This document shows positions 27,584 to 36,585 of a stretch of DNA of 64,000 nucleotides, in pieces. The translations under genes and the position numbers were made by a program. Positions within the stretch are counted from its first letter, which is position 1. Each line of letters opens with the position of its first letter. Below the pieces are notes generated by a model. That model was not told where the DNA came from. It worked only from the letters and a program-made list of their open reading frames with translations, and did not search any database. The stretch is from Indibacter alkaliphilus LW1 (GTDB taxonomy: Bacteria; Bacteroidota; Bacteroidia; Cytophagales; Cyclobacteriaceae): assembly GCF_000295935.2 (NCBI RefSeq), contig NZ_ALWO02000031.1, forward strand, positions 1,113 to 65,112. Reading direction: 5' to 3'.

Positions 27584-28802
27584 TGTGCCCACCAAATCCA
27601 AATGTATTACTTAGCGCAGCTCTTATTTCTCTTTTTTGAGCTTTATTGAATGTCAGATTTAGCTTAGAGTCAAATTCCTCATCATCAGTGAAGTGGTTGA
27701 TGGTAGGAGGTACCAGACTATTTTGGATAGAAAGAATAGACGCAATAGCTTCTATAGCTCCAGCTGCACCCAAAAGGTGACCTGTCATTGATTTGGTACT
27801 GCTGATATTCAATTTGTAAGCATGTTCCCCAAATACTTTTTGGATTGCTTTAACTTCACTGACATCTCCTAGTGGAGTAGAAGTCCCATGGACGTTGACA
27901 TAGTCTATATCTTCAGGCTGCATTCCTGCATCTTCTAAGGCATGAAGCATTACATTAGTTGCTCCGGCTCCATCAGGATGTGGTGCAGTAATGTGATATG
28001 CGTCAGCTGTCATTCCCCCTCCAACTATTTCAGCGTAAATCTTTGCACCTCTGGCTATGGCATGATCATAATCTTCAAGGATCAGACATCCTGCACCTTC
28101 TCCAAGTACAAAGCCATCCCTTTCTTTGTCAAAAGGTCTGGATGCCGTTGTTGGAGAATCATTTCTCTGCGAAAGCGCTTTGAGTGCATTGAAACCACCA
28201 ACACCGGCTTCGGTGATGGTTGCCTCTGTGCCACCAGTGACAAAAATGTCTGCCTTGCCTAACCTGATGTAATTGAATGCATCAATGATGGCGTTGGTTG
28301 CAGAAGCACAAGCTGATACAGTAACGAAGTTCGGCCCTCTAAAACCATATTTTATGGAAATAAAACCGGCACAGATATCGGCAATCATTTTAGGGATAAA
28401 GAAAGGGTTGAACCTTGGGGTTCCATCTCCTTTAACGAAATCGGTTACTTCATCCTGAAATGAACGAAGGCCGCCAATTCCTGAACCCATGATGACACCT
28501 GCTCTGTGAAGGTTGATTTTTTCAAGATCCAGTCCTGCATCTATAATCGCTTGGTCTGCTGCGATCAAACCCATTTGGGTAAAAAGATCCATTTTTCTCG
28601 CCTCTTTTCTGTCAATAAACTGATCAACGTCCAAGTTTTTGACTTCACAGGCGAATTGTGTTTTGAATAGAGAGGCATCAAATCTAGTAATAGGTCCAGC
28701 ACCGCTCACACCATTTGATAGTCCGTTCCAAAATTCCGGAACGGTATTACCAATTGGTGTAAGGGCACCTAAACCTGTTACTACAACTCTTCTTAAATTC
28801 AT
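27549..28802 (-). CDS. fabF: Beta-ketoacyl-ACP synthase II
   Basis: Elongating condensing enzyme of type II fatty-acid synthesis. 417 residues, full length. The catalytic triad is visible: Cys165 in VSACASAT, the His of VHGTSTPLGD, and the His of SMTGHLLGAAG. It is preceded by acpP (18-base gap) and followed by rnc with overlap, the standard arrangement. Confidence 0.97.
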   Translation of the reverse strand: MNLRRVVVTGLGALTPIGNTVPEFWNGLSNGVSGAGPITRFDASLFKTQFACEVKNLDVDQFIDRKEARKMDLFTQMGLIAADQAIIDAGLDLEKINLHRAGVIMGSGIGGLRSFQDEVTDFVKGDGTPRFNPFFIPKMIADICAGFISIKYGFRGPNFVTVSACASATNAIIDAFNYIRLGKADIFVTGGTEATITEAGVGGFNALKALSQRNDSPTTASRPFDKERDGFVLGEGAGCLILEDYDHAIARGAKIYAEIVGGGMTADAYHITAPHPDGAGATNVMLHALEDAGMQPEDIDYVNVHGTSTPLGDVSEVKAIQKVFGEHAYKLNISSTKSMTGHLLGAAGAIEAIASILSIQNSLVPPTINHFTDDEEFDSKLNLTFNKAQKREIRAALSNTFGFGGHNASVIFKKISE

Positions 28803-28820
28803 AAATGAATTTTAAGTGAT

Positions 28821-29060
28821 TTATGATTTAACGTTTGCTTCCAGATAGCTGACAGCTTGACCTACAGTGCCAATCTGCTCTGCTTGATCATCCGGAATAG
28901 AAATGTTGAATTCTTTTTCGAATTCCATAATGAGCTCTACTGTGTCCAGAGAGTCAGCCCCTAGATCGTTGGTGAAGCTTGCCTCAGGAGTAACTTCAGA
29001 TTCTTCAACGCCTAGTTTATCAACGATAATGGCTTTTACTTTTTGTGCTATGTCAGACAT
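28821..29060 (-). CDS. acpP: Acyl carrier protein
   Basis: 79 residues, acidic, with the phosphopantetheine attachment motif [10 protein letters not shown] at Ser37. It carries growing acyl chains for fatty-acid synthesis and heads the acpP-fabF-rnc unit; its promoter lies in the ~150 bp it shares with the divergent IPExxxVDY gene. Confidence 0.97.
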   Translation of the reverse strand: MSDIAQKVKAIIVDKLGVEESEVTPEASFTNDLGADSLDTVELIMEFEKEFNISIPDDQAEQIGTVGQAVSYLEANVKS

Positions 29061-29212
29061 TTTTTGAACAGTTTAAATTAAAACACTCCGCAAAGAAATA
29101 TATTTAAAACCTTAATGCCAAAAAAATGATGGAAGTAAATTCAAAGTATGGCAGGCTTTCAAGAAAGTTGATGGAATATTCCTAACTTTGTTTTTTCTAA
29201 ATTCTTCCCTTA

Positions 29213-29641
29213 ATGAAGAAAATAAAGCTGATAGTTGAACATAGTTATGATTTTGAACTTTTGGGAATTGTCGCACCCCTCAAAGACTATAAAATGGCTT
29301 GGTTGCTCAATCAAAACCTGGGTTTGCATCTGGTGAAAAACCCGGATTTTAGAATGGAATTCAAAGACGATGTCAAAATTGAAATTTCCCGGTTTATGGA
29401 GGAAAAAGAACATGGATTTGTGCAACTGCTCAAGAATAAATCCCTGTCGCCAGACATTCATTCTGCTTATCTTGTTCCTGAACTTAGGATCATGGATTAC
29501 TTCCTTCTCCTGCAGGATCACACCTTCGAATTGAATATTAATGCTTATATTGAGCGCTTAAGTCAAGTTCGTCTCATCCAGAACATTGTTAAACTTGATA
29601 TTTCAAAAATCAAATCAAAAGAAAATCTACTTACCTATTAA
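29213..29641 (+). CDS. IPExxxVDY family protein
   Basis: A 142-residue Bacteroidota-specific protein of unknown function. The motif that names the family appears as LVPELRIMDYFLLLQD (about 89-104). The ATG used opens with MKKIKLIVEHSYDFELLGI, the typical start. It is cytosolic, without signal or membrane segments. The pyruvate kinase gene follows 13 bases later, and this IPExxxVDY-pyk order is, as far as I recall, common in the phylum, so they probably share a transcript. Confidence 0.9.
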   Translation: MKKIKLIVEHSYDFELLGIVAPLKDYKMAWLLNQNLGLHLVKNPDFRMEFKDDVKIEISRFMEEKEHGFVQLLKNKSLSPDIHSAYLVPELRIMDYFLLLQDHTFELNINAYIERLSQVRLIQNIVKLDISKIKSKENLLTY

Positions 29642-29654
29642 TTCTAAATTAAAT

Positions 29655-31085
29655 ATGAGTATTGCTCTTTACAAAAAAACCAAAATTCTAGCAACAATAG
29701 GCCCAGCATCCAATAACTCAGACACTTTGGCAAGTTTGGCTAGTGCAGGTGCAAATGTGTTTAGACTGAATTTTTCTCATGGAGATCACAAAATCCATGC
29801 GGAGGTCATCAAGATGATCAGAGCCCTCAATGAAGAGAAAAGCCTGAACTTAGGGATTCTACAAGATCTTCAAGGCCCAAAAATCCGTGTGGGAGAAATG
29901 GAAAATGGAGGTGTATTGATCTCTGCGGGACAAAAAATCACGATCACAAATGACCCTGTGGTAGGAAATGCAGAATTAGTAAGTACAGTGTATCAAAATC
30001 TCCCCAATGATGTCAAGGCAGGTGATAGGATCCTGATCGATGACGGGAATATTGAGCTTGCTGTGAATAACACTGATGGCAAAAATGTAAGATGTGTTGT
30101 AATTCATGGAGGAATGTTGAAGTCCCGAAAAGGAATCAATCTTCCCAATACTAAGGTGTCAGCACCTTCCCTTACCGAAAAAGATCTTGAAGACCTTGAA
30201 TTCGGTCTTGAACAAGATGTGGATTGGATTGCGCTTTCATTTGTTCGATCTGCGGATGATATCAAAGATTTGAGAGATAGAATCCAGGCCGCAGGAAGGG
30301 ATTGTAAAATCGTTGCAAAAATTGAAAAGCCAGAGGCTCTTCAGAATATTGATGAAATTATTGAGGCTACAGATGCAATCATGGTAGCTAGGGGTGACCT
30401 TGGTGTAGAAGTTCCTATGGAAACCGTTCCCTTATGGCAAAAACAAATGGTTCAGAAATGCAAACTGGCCTGTAAGCCTGTGATCATTGCCACCCAGATG
30501 TTGGAGAGCATGACTACTCATCCAAGGCCAACCAGAGCAGAGACTAATGATGTTGCTACTGCTGTTTTGGATGGAGCTGATGCTGTGATGCTTTCTGCCG
30601 AAACTGCCTCAGGACAGTTTCCTGTAAATGCGGTGAAGGCTATGAGCAGTATCATCAACTATATTGAAAACAACTCGGACGTATTCCATCATTTGTATAA
30701 GATTCCGGAAGATGACCCTAACTTTTATTCGAAAAACCTGACCTTAATGGCGGCAAGGCTTTCTAGAAACGTGAAAGCCAAAGCACTTGTCGGTATTACA
30801 AGTTCGGGAATGACGGCGTTGAGACTTGCATCATTTAGGCCATTGGCCAATCTATTGGTTTTTACAAGAAATAAGAAATTGATGACTCAGCTAAGTTTAG
30901 TGTGGGGCGTAAGATCCTATTATTATTCCAGCAATATTTCTACAGATGCCACTTTCATGGATATTCAAAACCAATTGAAAAAGGATGGTTTCGTCAAAAA
31001 GGGTGATATTATCATCAATACAGCTAGTATGCCACTGAAAGCCAAAGGCAGAACTAACATGCTTAAAATCCATGAAGTAGAGTAA
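29655..31085 (+). CDS. pyk: Pyruvate kinase
   Basis: Last step of glycolysis, phosphoenolpyruvate plus ADP to pyruvate plus ATP. From the ATG at 29655 it has 476 residues; an earlier in-frame start would overlap the previous gene and is not needed. TKILATIGPASN, RLNFSHG, the signature VAKIEKPEAL and MVARGDLGVEVP, and the C-terminal regulatory domain are present. A strong terminator follows. Confidence 0.96.
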   Translation: MSIALYKKTKILATIGPASNNSDTLASLASAGANVFRLNFSHGDHKIHAEVIKMIRALNEEKSLNLGILQDLQGPKIRVGEMENGGVLISAGQKITITNDPVVGNAELVSTVYQNLPNDVKAGDRILIDDGNIELAVNNTDGKNVRCVVIHGGMLKSRKGINLPNTKVSAPSLTEKDLEDLEFGLEQDVDWIALSFVRSADDIKDLRDRIQAAGRDCKIVAKIEKPEALQNIDEIIEATDAIMVARGDLGVEVPMETVPLWQKQMVQKCKLACKPVIIATQMLESMTTHPRPTRAETNDVATAVLDGADAVMLSAETASGQFPVNAVKAMSSIINYIENNSDVFHHLYKIPEDDPNFYSKNLTLMAARLSRNVKAKALVGITSSGMTALRLASFRPLANLLVFTRNKKLMTQLSLVWGVRSYYYSSNISTDATFMDIQNQLKKDGFVKKGDIIINTASMPLKAKGRTNMLKIHEVE

Positions 31086-31109
31086 TTAAAGACCACCATA
31101 TATTGTTTG

Positions 31110-31143
31110 AAAAAAGCTGTTTACTTGTAGACAGCTTTTTTTT
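31110..31143 (+). terminator. Rho-independent terminator after pyk
   Basis: AAAAAAGCTGT (31110-31120), loop TTACTTGTAG, ACAGC (31131-31135), then T8. The A-tract can pair with the T-tract to extend the stem. Confidence 0.85.
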
Positions 31144-31305
31144 CTTCAACTGATTAATATTGAGTGCTTTCCTTTCGTTTATTTTTTAATCTGCAATTCA
31201 CTGAGTAATAGCTACGGTTCAACCATTAAATAAGACAGTTCAAAAAGTAAATAAATCCATTTGAGAAAATAGATGTTTATACACTAAAACTAAACATTAT
31301 CAACT

Positions 31306-32754
31306 ATGGAAAAATTATTTAAGTACATGTTAATGGGTGCATTTCTTTTTGTGATTGCAGCCTGTAATGATGAAGACGATCAACCACCGGTGCAACCAGA
31401 TCCAGAAGCACCTAACTTGGTAGAAGCAGCAAATGAAGCTGGTCTGACTACTTTAGTAGCAGCTGTACAGGCAGTTCCAGGTTTGGCCCCTGCACTTTTA
31501 AATGCTGAAGCAATTACTGTTTTCGCTCCAACAAATCAAGCATTTGAGGCAGCTTTGGAAGCATTTGAGGCAAGCAATCTTAATGAACTTGTAGAAAGGT
31601 TGGGAGGCGTAGAGAACTTAGAAACAGTCTTAGGTTTTCATGTTGTTCCTGCAGTAGCTTTTGCTGCTGATTTAAATGCTAATAATACTTTTACAACATT
31701 AGCTGGACAGTCTCTGGATGTAAATGTTAGCGGTGGAAATGTTACAGTGGTTGATGCTACTGGTGCGACAGCCAACGTGGTTACTGCAGATGTGGAAATT
31801 GCAAATGGTGTAGTTCATGTAATCGATGGTGTATTACTGCCAGAGCTTGAAGATGCTGAAGAGCCTGCTCCAAATCTAGTGGAAGCAGCAACTGAAGCTG
31901 AATTAAATATTCTTCTTTCTGCAGTCACTGCTGTTGATGGCTTAGCAGACGCTCTTTTAAACGCTGAAGCAATTACTGTATTTGCACCAACTGACGAAGC
32001 CTTCGCTGCAGCCTTGGAAGCTTTCAATGCTGAAACTTTAGATCAATTGGTTGCTAGAATTGGTGGTGTTGAAAATCTTGAAACTGTACTTGGATTTCAT
32101 GTTGTTCCAGCTGTTGCTTTTTCCGGAGATCTTGAAGCCACAAATGTATTTCCGACCCTAGGCGGACAGGAAATCACGGTGAATGCAGGCTCTGAAGGTG
32201 TAACTGTTACAGATGCTTTAGGTAATACGGTAAATGTGATTGCTGCTGATGTGGCAATTGAAAATGGTGTAGTTCATGTTATAGATGGTGTATTACTTCC
32301 TGAATTGTCTTTTCCAAATATTGTGGAAGCAGCAGTTGCAGCAGATTTGACTGTTCTTATAGAGGCTGTATTGGCAGCTGGTCTTGATGAAGCACTTCTT
32401 GACGCTGAAGATGTAACAGTATTTGCTCCAACCAATGAAGCTTTTGTAAACTTGCTTGCTGCTCTGGAAGTAGATTCTTTAGAAGAATTGATTGATGCTT
32501 TAGGAGCAGAAGCTGTTGCGACTGTATTACAATTCCACGTAGTACCTACGGTTGCATTCTCTTTTGATTTAGCAGAAGGTGACAACGAAGTTCCTACATT
32601 AGCAGGTGAGAATCTCACTGTTACAAGAAATGGTTCTACAGTAACCGTGACAGATGCTGCTGGAAGTACTTATTCTGTGGTAGCTGCAGATGTTGCCATT
32701 GAAAATGGTGTTGTCCATGTAATTGATGGAGTTTTACTTCCAACATTAGACTAA
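31306..32754 (+). CDS. Lipoprotein with three fasciclin (FAS1) domains
   Basis: 482 residues. A lipoprotein signal ends FVIAAC (Cys20), followed by an acidic linker. Three FAS1 repeats of about 150 residues begin near residues 37, 190 and 338. Each opens N(L/I)VEAA, contains the ITVFAPT(N/D)xAF box and the FHVVP(A/T)VAF box, and ends GVVHVIDGVLLP. Repeats 1 and 2 are the most alike, implying recent duplication. FAS1 proteins mediate adhesion and matrix contacts; this one should sit on the outer membrane surface. It is monocistronic, with its own terminator. Composition is unusually rich in Ala, Val and Glu. Confidence 0.93.
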   Translation: MEKLFKYMLMGAFLFVIAACNDEDDQPPVQPDPEAPNLVEAANEAGLTTLVAAVQAVPGLAPALLNAEAITVFAPTNQAFEAALEAFEASNLNELVERLGGVENLETVLGFHVVPAVAFAADLNANNTFTTLAGQSLDVNVSGGNVTVVDATGATANVVTADVEIANGVVHVIDGVLLPELEDAEEPAPNLVEAATEAELNILLSAVTAVDGLADALLNAEAITVFAPTDEAFAAALEAFNAETLDQLVARIGGVENLETVLGFHVVPAVAFSGDLEATNVFPTLGGQEITVNAGSEGVTVTDALGNTVNVIAADVAIENGVVHVIDGVLLPELSFPNIVEAAVAADLTVLIEAVLAAGLDEALLDAEDVTVFAPTNEAFVNLLAALEVDSLEELIDALGAEAVATVLQFHVVPTVAFSFDLAEGDNEVPTLAGENLTVTRNGSTVTVTDAAGSTYSVVAADVAIENGVVHVIDGVLLPTLD

Positions 32755-32764
32755 ACTCTAAAAA

Positions 32765-32803
32765 CAAAAGGTAAGGGTTTTCCTTACCTTTTGTTTTCTT
32801 TTT
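32765..32803 (+). terminator. Rho-independent terminator after the FAS1 gene
   Basis: CAAAAGGTAAGG (32765-32776), loop GTTTT, CCTTACCTTTTG (32782-32793), followed by a T-rich tail. A 12-bp perfect stem. Confidence 0.85.
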
Positions 32804-32872
32804 TGATCTCATAATAATCTAACTCTCCTTCTTCTTACGTTAGTTTCTGAAAAGTTTTTAAACCATACCCCT

Positions 32873-33916
32873 ATGTTTGACCACCGCTACAAATTTGTGT
32901 TTCCGGGTTTGCTGGCGGTTTATTCATTTTTGAATATACAGTTGTTAGATGGAGACAGGTTATTCCAAGCAGAAATTGAGTCCAGCAAGCTTTTTTACCT
33001 TATTTTCTTTCTTTGTTATGCAGTTTGGTTAGCTAACTGGCTTATTGAAAAATATGCTTTAAAGAAGTTTGAAAAGCACCATCCACTCTTGATTCAATTT
33101 GGTTGCAGTCTTGTAGCGGTGAGTTTGATATGTTTAATTTCTGTATACGCTACTGGGTTGTTCTTTGGAGATCCTTACAGCTATTCAATGACCAATCTCT
33201 TGCTAACCAGTGGTTTTTCTTTTAGAATCAACCTTTTTCTCAATAGTATCAATGCTATTTATTTTTTCAGCAAAAAACTAAAGGAAAAGGCAGTAGAAGC
33301 AGAGAGGCTTCAAACATTGAATATGTCCGCAAAACTGGAGTCTCTTAATTCTCAGATTAATCCACATTTTTTCTTCAACAATCTCAGTGCTTTGTCGGCT
33401 TTAATCCATGAAGATGTAAAATTGGCTGATGCCTACCTTCAGAAGCTGTCAACGATTTATAGGTATATTCTTAACAACAAGGATAAGGAATTGGTCAGTT
33501 TGCGGGAAGAACTTAATTTTTTAAAAAATTATGTAGCTTTGTTAAGTATCAGATTTCAGGAATCTCTGAGCTTTAAAATTGAAGTAGATGAGTCTTGTAC
33601 AAATTTACTCCTGCCCCCTGCTGTACTACAACTATTGGTCGAGAATGTGGTCAAACACAACTATTTCACCATTTCTGAGCCTATTGAGGTTTTGATTCAT
33701 GCTGACTGCGATTACATTATTATACGCAATAAAAAGCAGTTGAAAGATGCAGTTGACTTTTCAACTGGTATTGGTCTTCAAAACATATCCGATAGATACA
33801 GGTTTCTAGGAAGTGAAATCAATGTAATGAATGCAGAGGGATACTTTGAGGTAAAGCTCCCACTGATAAAAACTTATGAGAACCGCAATCATAGAAGACG
33901 AGCCACTAGCCCTTAG
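32873..33916 (+). CDS. LytS-type sensor histidine kinase
   Basis: 347 residues. The first ~130 contain four hydrophobic helices and no extracellular sensor domain, so input is probably sensed in the membrane. The His_kinase (PF06580) motif NSQINPHFFFNNL places the phospho-acceptor at His165. The N-box region LLVENVVKHNY and G-box GIGLQNISDRY follow. It overlaps the LytTR regulator by 41 bases, so the pair is one signalling unit. The signal is unknown. Confidence 0.9.
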   Translation: MFDHRYKFVFPGLLAVYSFLNIQLLDGDRLFQAEIESSKLFYLIFFLCYAVWLANWLIEKYALKKFEKHHPLLIQFGCSLVAVSLICLISVYATGLFFGDPYSYSMTNLLLTSGFSFRINLFLNSINAIYFFSKKLKEKAVEAERLQTLNMSAKLESLNSQINPHFFFNNLSALSALIHEDVKLADAYLQKLSTIYRYILNNKDKELVSLREELNFLKNYVALLSIRFQESLSFKIEVDESCTNLLLPPAVLQLLVENVVKHNYFTISEPIEVLIHADCDYIIIRNKKQLKDAVDFSTGIGLQNISDRYRFLGSEINVMNAEGYFEVKLPLIKTYENRNHRRRATSP

Positions 33917-34646
33917 TAGGTTGGAAAAAATAATCAGGCAGTATAGGCCTGACTGGGATGTTTTGTATAAAGGTCAAAGCATCAAAGAACTCAATTCCAT
34001 TCTAGAAGAAAAAGATGCTATAGATCTCTTACTTTGTGATATTCACCTTGCTGATGGGTTGAGCTTCAAAGCACTGAAAGGTAAAAGTCTTAATTTTCCA
34101 GTGATTTTTATAACCGCCTATGATGAGTATGCACTTCGCTCTTTTGATCACAACTGTATAGATTATATTCTCAAGCCGATAGATGAGGAAAGACTACTCA
34201 GATCTTTTGAGAAAGTCGAGAGTTTTGGAAAAAATACGGTCAATGAGCAATTCACCCCTGATTTTTTTGAAAAAATCATTAGGGAATATCAAACCAAGAC
34301 TTACAAAAAAAGATTTTTGAGTAAAATTGGGAAAAGAATAAGGTTCGTCCCAGCAGAAGATGTTTCCTACTTTCTATCCGAGGGGGGCGTAACTTACTTG
34401 GTAGAGAGGGAGTCCAATAAAAAATATCTTGTTGATTACAGTCTTCAGGAGCTGGAAGAGTTTTTATTGGACCCTAATAAATTTTACAGGATCAATAGGT
34501 CAACGATTATACATTTAGATGCTTTAAATGAAATGAAGCCCTACATCAATGGCAGGTTGTTACTTTCCATGAATGTTGTCAGTGATACAAAAATCATAGT
34601 GGCCAGAGAGAGGGTTCAGGACTTTAAAATATGGATAAATCAATAA
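33876..34646 (+). CDS. LytTR family response regulator
   Basis: 256 residues. Receiver domain 1-120 with acidic pocket EDE (7-9), phospho-acceptor Asp55 in LLLCDIHLADG and the conserved Lys in ILKPIDEE. The C-terminal LytTR DNA-binding domain shows FLSEGGVTYLV and FYRINRSTIIHLDAL. It works with the overlapping kinase. LytTR regulators bind direct repeats upstream of surface-related genes; the adjacent small membrane-protein gene is a candidate target or accessory. Confidence 0.93.
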   Translation: MRTAIIEDEPLALSRLEKIIRQYRPDWDVLYKGQSIKELNSILEEKDAIDLLLCDIHLADGLSFKALKGKSLNFPVIFITAYDEYALRSFDHNCIDYILKPIDEERLLRSFEKVESFGKNTVNEQFTPDFFEKIIREYQTKTYKKRFLSKIGKRIRFVPAEDVSYFLSEGGVTYLVERESNKKYLVDYSLQELEEFLLDPNKFYRINRSTIIHLDALNEMKPYINGRLLLSMNVVSDTKIIVARERVQDFKIWINQ

Positions 34647-34650
34647 AATT

Positions 34651-35016
34651 ATGGTGAAAAAGCTCTTCATTTTTTTTGTTTTCAGCGGTGTTTTTAATTT
34701 TGCCTTTGGTCAAAATGACGTAGCTAGATTAGATTCTTTGGAAAAAACCGTCCTATTGCTTGAAAAAGAGGTCTACAACATTAATCTAAATCTCCACCAA
34801 TCTCAAAGCCAACTGAAAGCAGGTATTCTTGTCGCAACTGTTGGCTATACTGTAACCATCATTGGAGGACAACTTCTCGGAACCAGACCTCAACTTGGAG
34901 AGGCCTTACTCTATGCCGGTGGGGCAATTGGGATAGCAGGGACAGTGGTTTTGGTTAGAGGCTTCAATAAAATCAGTCTTGGACCTCCCAGACCTCCCAA
35001 GAGGTATCAGCCATGA
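34651..35016 (+). CDS. Small exported membrane protein, coupled to a LytTR system
   Basis: 121 residues beginning four bases after the regulator gene. There is a signal peptide (to about residue 20, FAFGQ), a short coiled-coil-like segment (LDSLEKTVLLLEKEVYNINLNL, about 26-47), two hydrophobic helices (about 60-77 and 85-105) and a proline/arginine-rich end. I do not recognise a family. The tight spacing says it belongs to the kinase-regulator operon, perhaps as a modulator. Its stop codon is directly abutted by the stop of the convergent RqcH-like gene. Confidence 0.75.
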   Translation: MVKKLFIFFVFSGVFNFAFGQNDVARLDSLEKTVLLLEKEVYNINLNLHQSQSQLKAGILVATVGYTVTIIGGQLLGTRPQLGEALLYAGGAIGIAGTVVLVRGFNKISLGPPRPPKRYQP

Positions 35017-36585
35017 TCAAATGGAGTTTTTGGGGCCTTTTGGGCTAACCATCAAGACACTTTCCTTATCGACCATGACCGCTCCTGGTGCAGAACCTTT
35101 TACTTTTCGTACAAACTTAGCTGGAGTGCAAATTACCGGTGCCAAAGATTCGTTTTTATGCTTCGAATAATACGCAGCCAATTCGGCAGCCCTTTCAATG
35201 ACAGTTTTGGGGAAATTTATATCTGACCTGTATTTGAGGATTACATGTGAACCTGAAACATCTTTTGCATGAAGCCATAAATCATCTTTCCATACAAAGT
35301 GTCTTAGAAGTTCGTCATTTGCCTTTGCGGATTTACCTACGAGTATTTCAAAACCCTCTTCTTCAAAACGCTTGAATGGCACCTGTTCTTCTTTTTCCTT
35401 TTGCTGTCCTACCAATCGGTTGGTCTTAACAAAATCTTTCAGTTCCCTGAAATGGGAGATGTTATTTATTTTTTCAATCCATGATAGAGATTGATTAAGC
35501 TGAATCTGCTTCTGTTCCAGGTTTTCTTCCAAATGCTCAATTTCCTTTTTTCGGTTTTTTGACTTTCTATACAAGGATTCTGCATATTTTTGAGGAGTTT
35601 GATTTGGTTTGAGTTTGATCAATTCTTCCTTCTGGGTATAAAAATTAAATAATGTAACATCTTTGGTTCCCGTAGGAATAAGGTGAAGGTTGGCCATGAT
35701 GATGTCAGCCACTTGTGATGGTGCCCCCCCCTCTTTTATTTCCTGTAACTTTTCCTTGGTTTTGGCGATGTAAGCCTTTGTTCTTTTTTTTTTTTCTTCA
35801 AAAATCTTCAACCATTGATTTTTTTCCTTTTCAAAAGCCTGAACGACTACTTTGTAGCGAAACAGTTCATTGCATGCCTGGATTGGGTCAGCAGTATCAA
35901 AAATAGCCTTTTCTTCAGGAAGAAGGCTGAGGTTGAAATTCACGCCTTCTTTGACTATGCTGTAGTGAGGAGTGTCTAAAAGTTCAAAGAGTTCGTTGAT
36001 CAGGTTCCACTTTTTTTCTAAACTGCCTTCAATATATCCTCGTTGTTTTAACCACGCTCTCGGGATTTTTCCCAAAGTCGGAATAAATTTCGAGGCATTC
36101 CCTTCAAGAGTCTCAAACCGCTCGTAGCCAAGATCTAAATCAACATGAAGTGTGTCAAATTGAGTGTTTTTATCATCTCTAAGCTCGTTTCTGAAAAGCA
36201 AGGCCGGTAACTTAGAGCCTGATTCATATAACAAAATATTGCTTCTTGTTCCGTGAAGTTTAAAAACCAGCTTAATTCCTGAGTCCAACCCTATCCAAAA
36301 GGCTCTTTCGTTTGAAAAAACCTGTATTTCTTCGATACTATTTCCCGGTAGTTGAGGGAAAAGGGAAATGGTGTTTTTTTTACTTCTTTTAAAATCTTCA
36401 GGGAAAGAAAGTGCTGATACAACAGGCAGGAGGTTAGCTCTGATATAAAGCTGTGAACTGTCATCAACACAGCCTATGACGAGTTCATCTTTGTTTTGTG
36501 AAAAACATTCCACAATAGATTTACCCCTTAGCTGTTTTTCAAGTTGAGGACAGAGAAACCTGAGAAAATGGTAATTGAAATGCAT
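35017..36585 (-). CDS. RqcH-like NFACT protein (ribosome quality control)
   Basis: 522 residues. The N-terminal NFACT-N-like domain opens MHFNYHFLRFLCPQLE with QNKDELVIG, then come helical, Lys/Glu-rich coiled-coil segments (about 260-400) and a C-terminal NFACT-R (DUF814) domain with DDLWLHAKDVSGSHVIL. Bacterial RqcH binds stalled 50S subunits and adds alanine tails to nascent chains. The DUF814 core is intact; the N-terminal region is diverged as usual in Bacteroidota, so the RqcH function is inferred. The MBL hydrolase gene abuts it upstream with no gap. Confidence 0.85.
   Translation of the reverse strand: MHFNYHFLRFLCPQLEKQLRGKSIVECFSQNKDELVIGCVDDSSQLYIRANLLPVVSALSFPEDFKRSKKNTISLFPQLPGNSIEEIQVFSNERAFWIGLDSGIKLVFKLHGTRSNILLYESGSKLPALLFRNELRDDKNTQFDTLHVDLDLGYERFETLEGNASKFIPTLGKIPRAWLKQRGYIEGSLEKKWNLINELFELLDTPHYSIVKEGVNFNLSLLPEEKAIFDTADPIQACNELFRYKVVVQAFEKEKNQWLKIFEEKKKRTKAYIAKTKEKLQEIKEGGAPSQVADIIMANLHLIPTGTKDVTLFNFYTQKEELIKLKPNQTPQKYAESLYRKSKNRKKEIEHLEENLEQKQIQLNQSLSWIEKINNISHFRELKDFVKTNRLVGQQKEKEEQVPFKRFEEEGFEILVGKSAKANDELLRHFVWKDDLWLHAKDVSGSHVILKYRSDINFPKTVIERAAELAAYYSKHKNESLAPVICTPAKFVRKVKGSAPGAVMVDKESVLMVSPKGPKNSI

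Noticed and set aside
31815-32618. Ser/Ala-rich frames on the minus strand opposite the FAS1 gene
   Set aside because: They mirror Ala/Val/Glu-rich coding repeats of the FAS1 gene and have no independent support.
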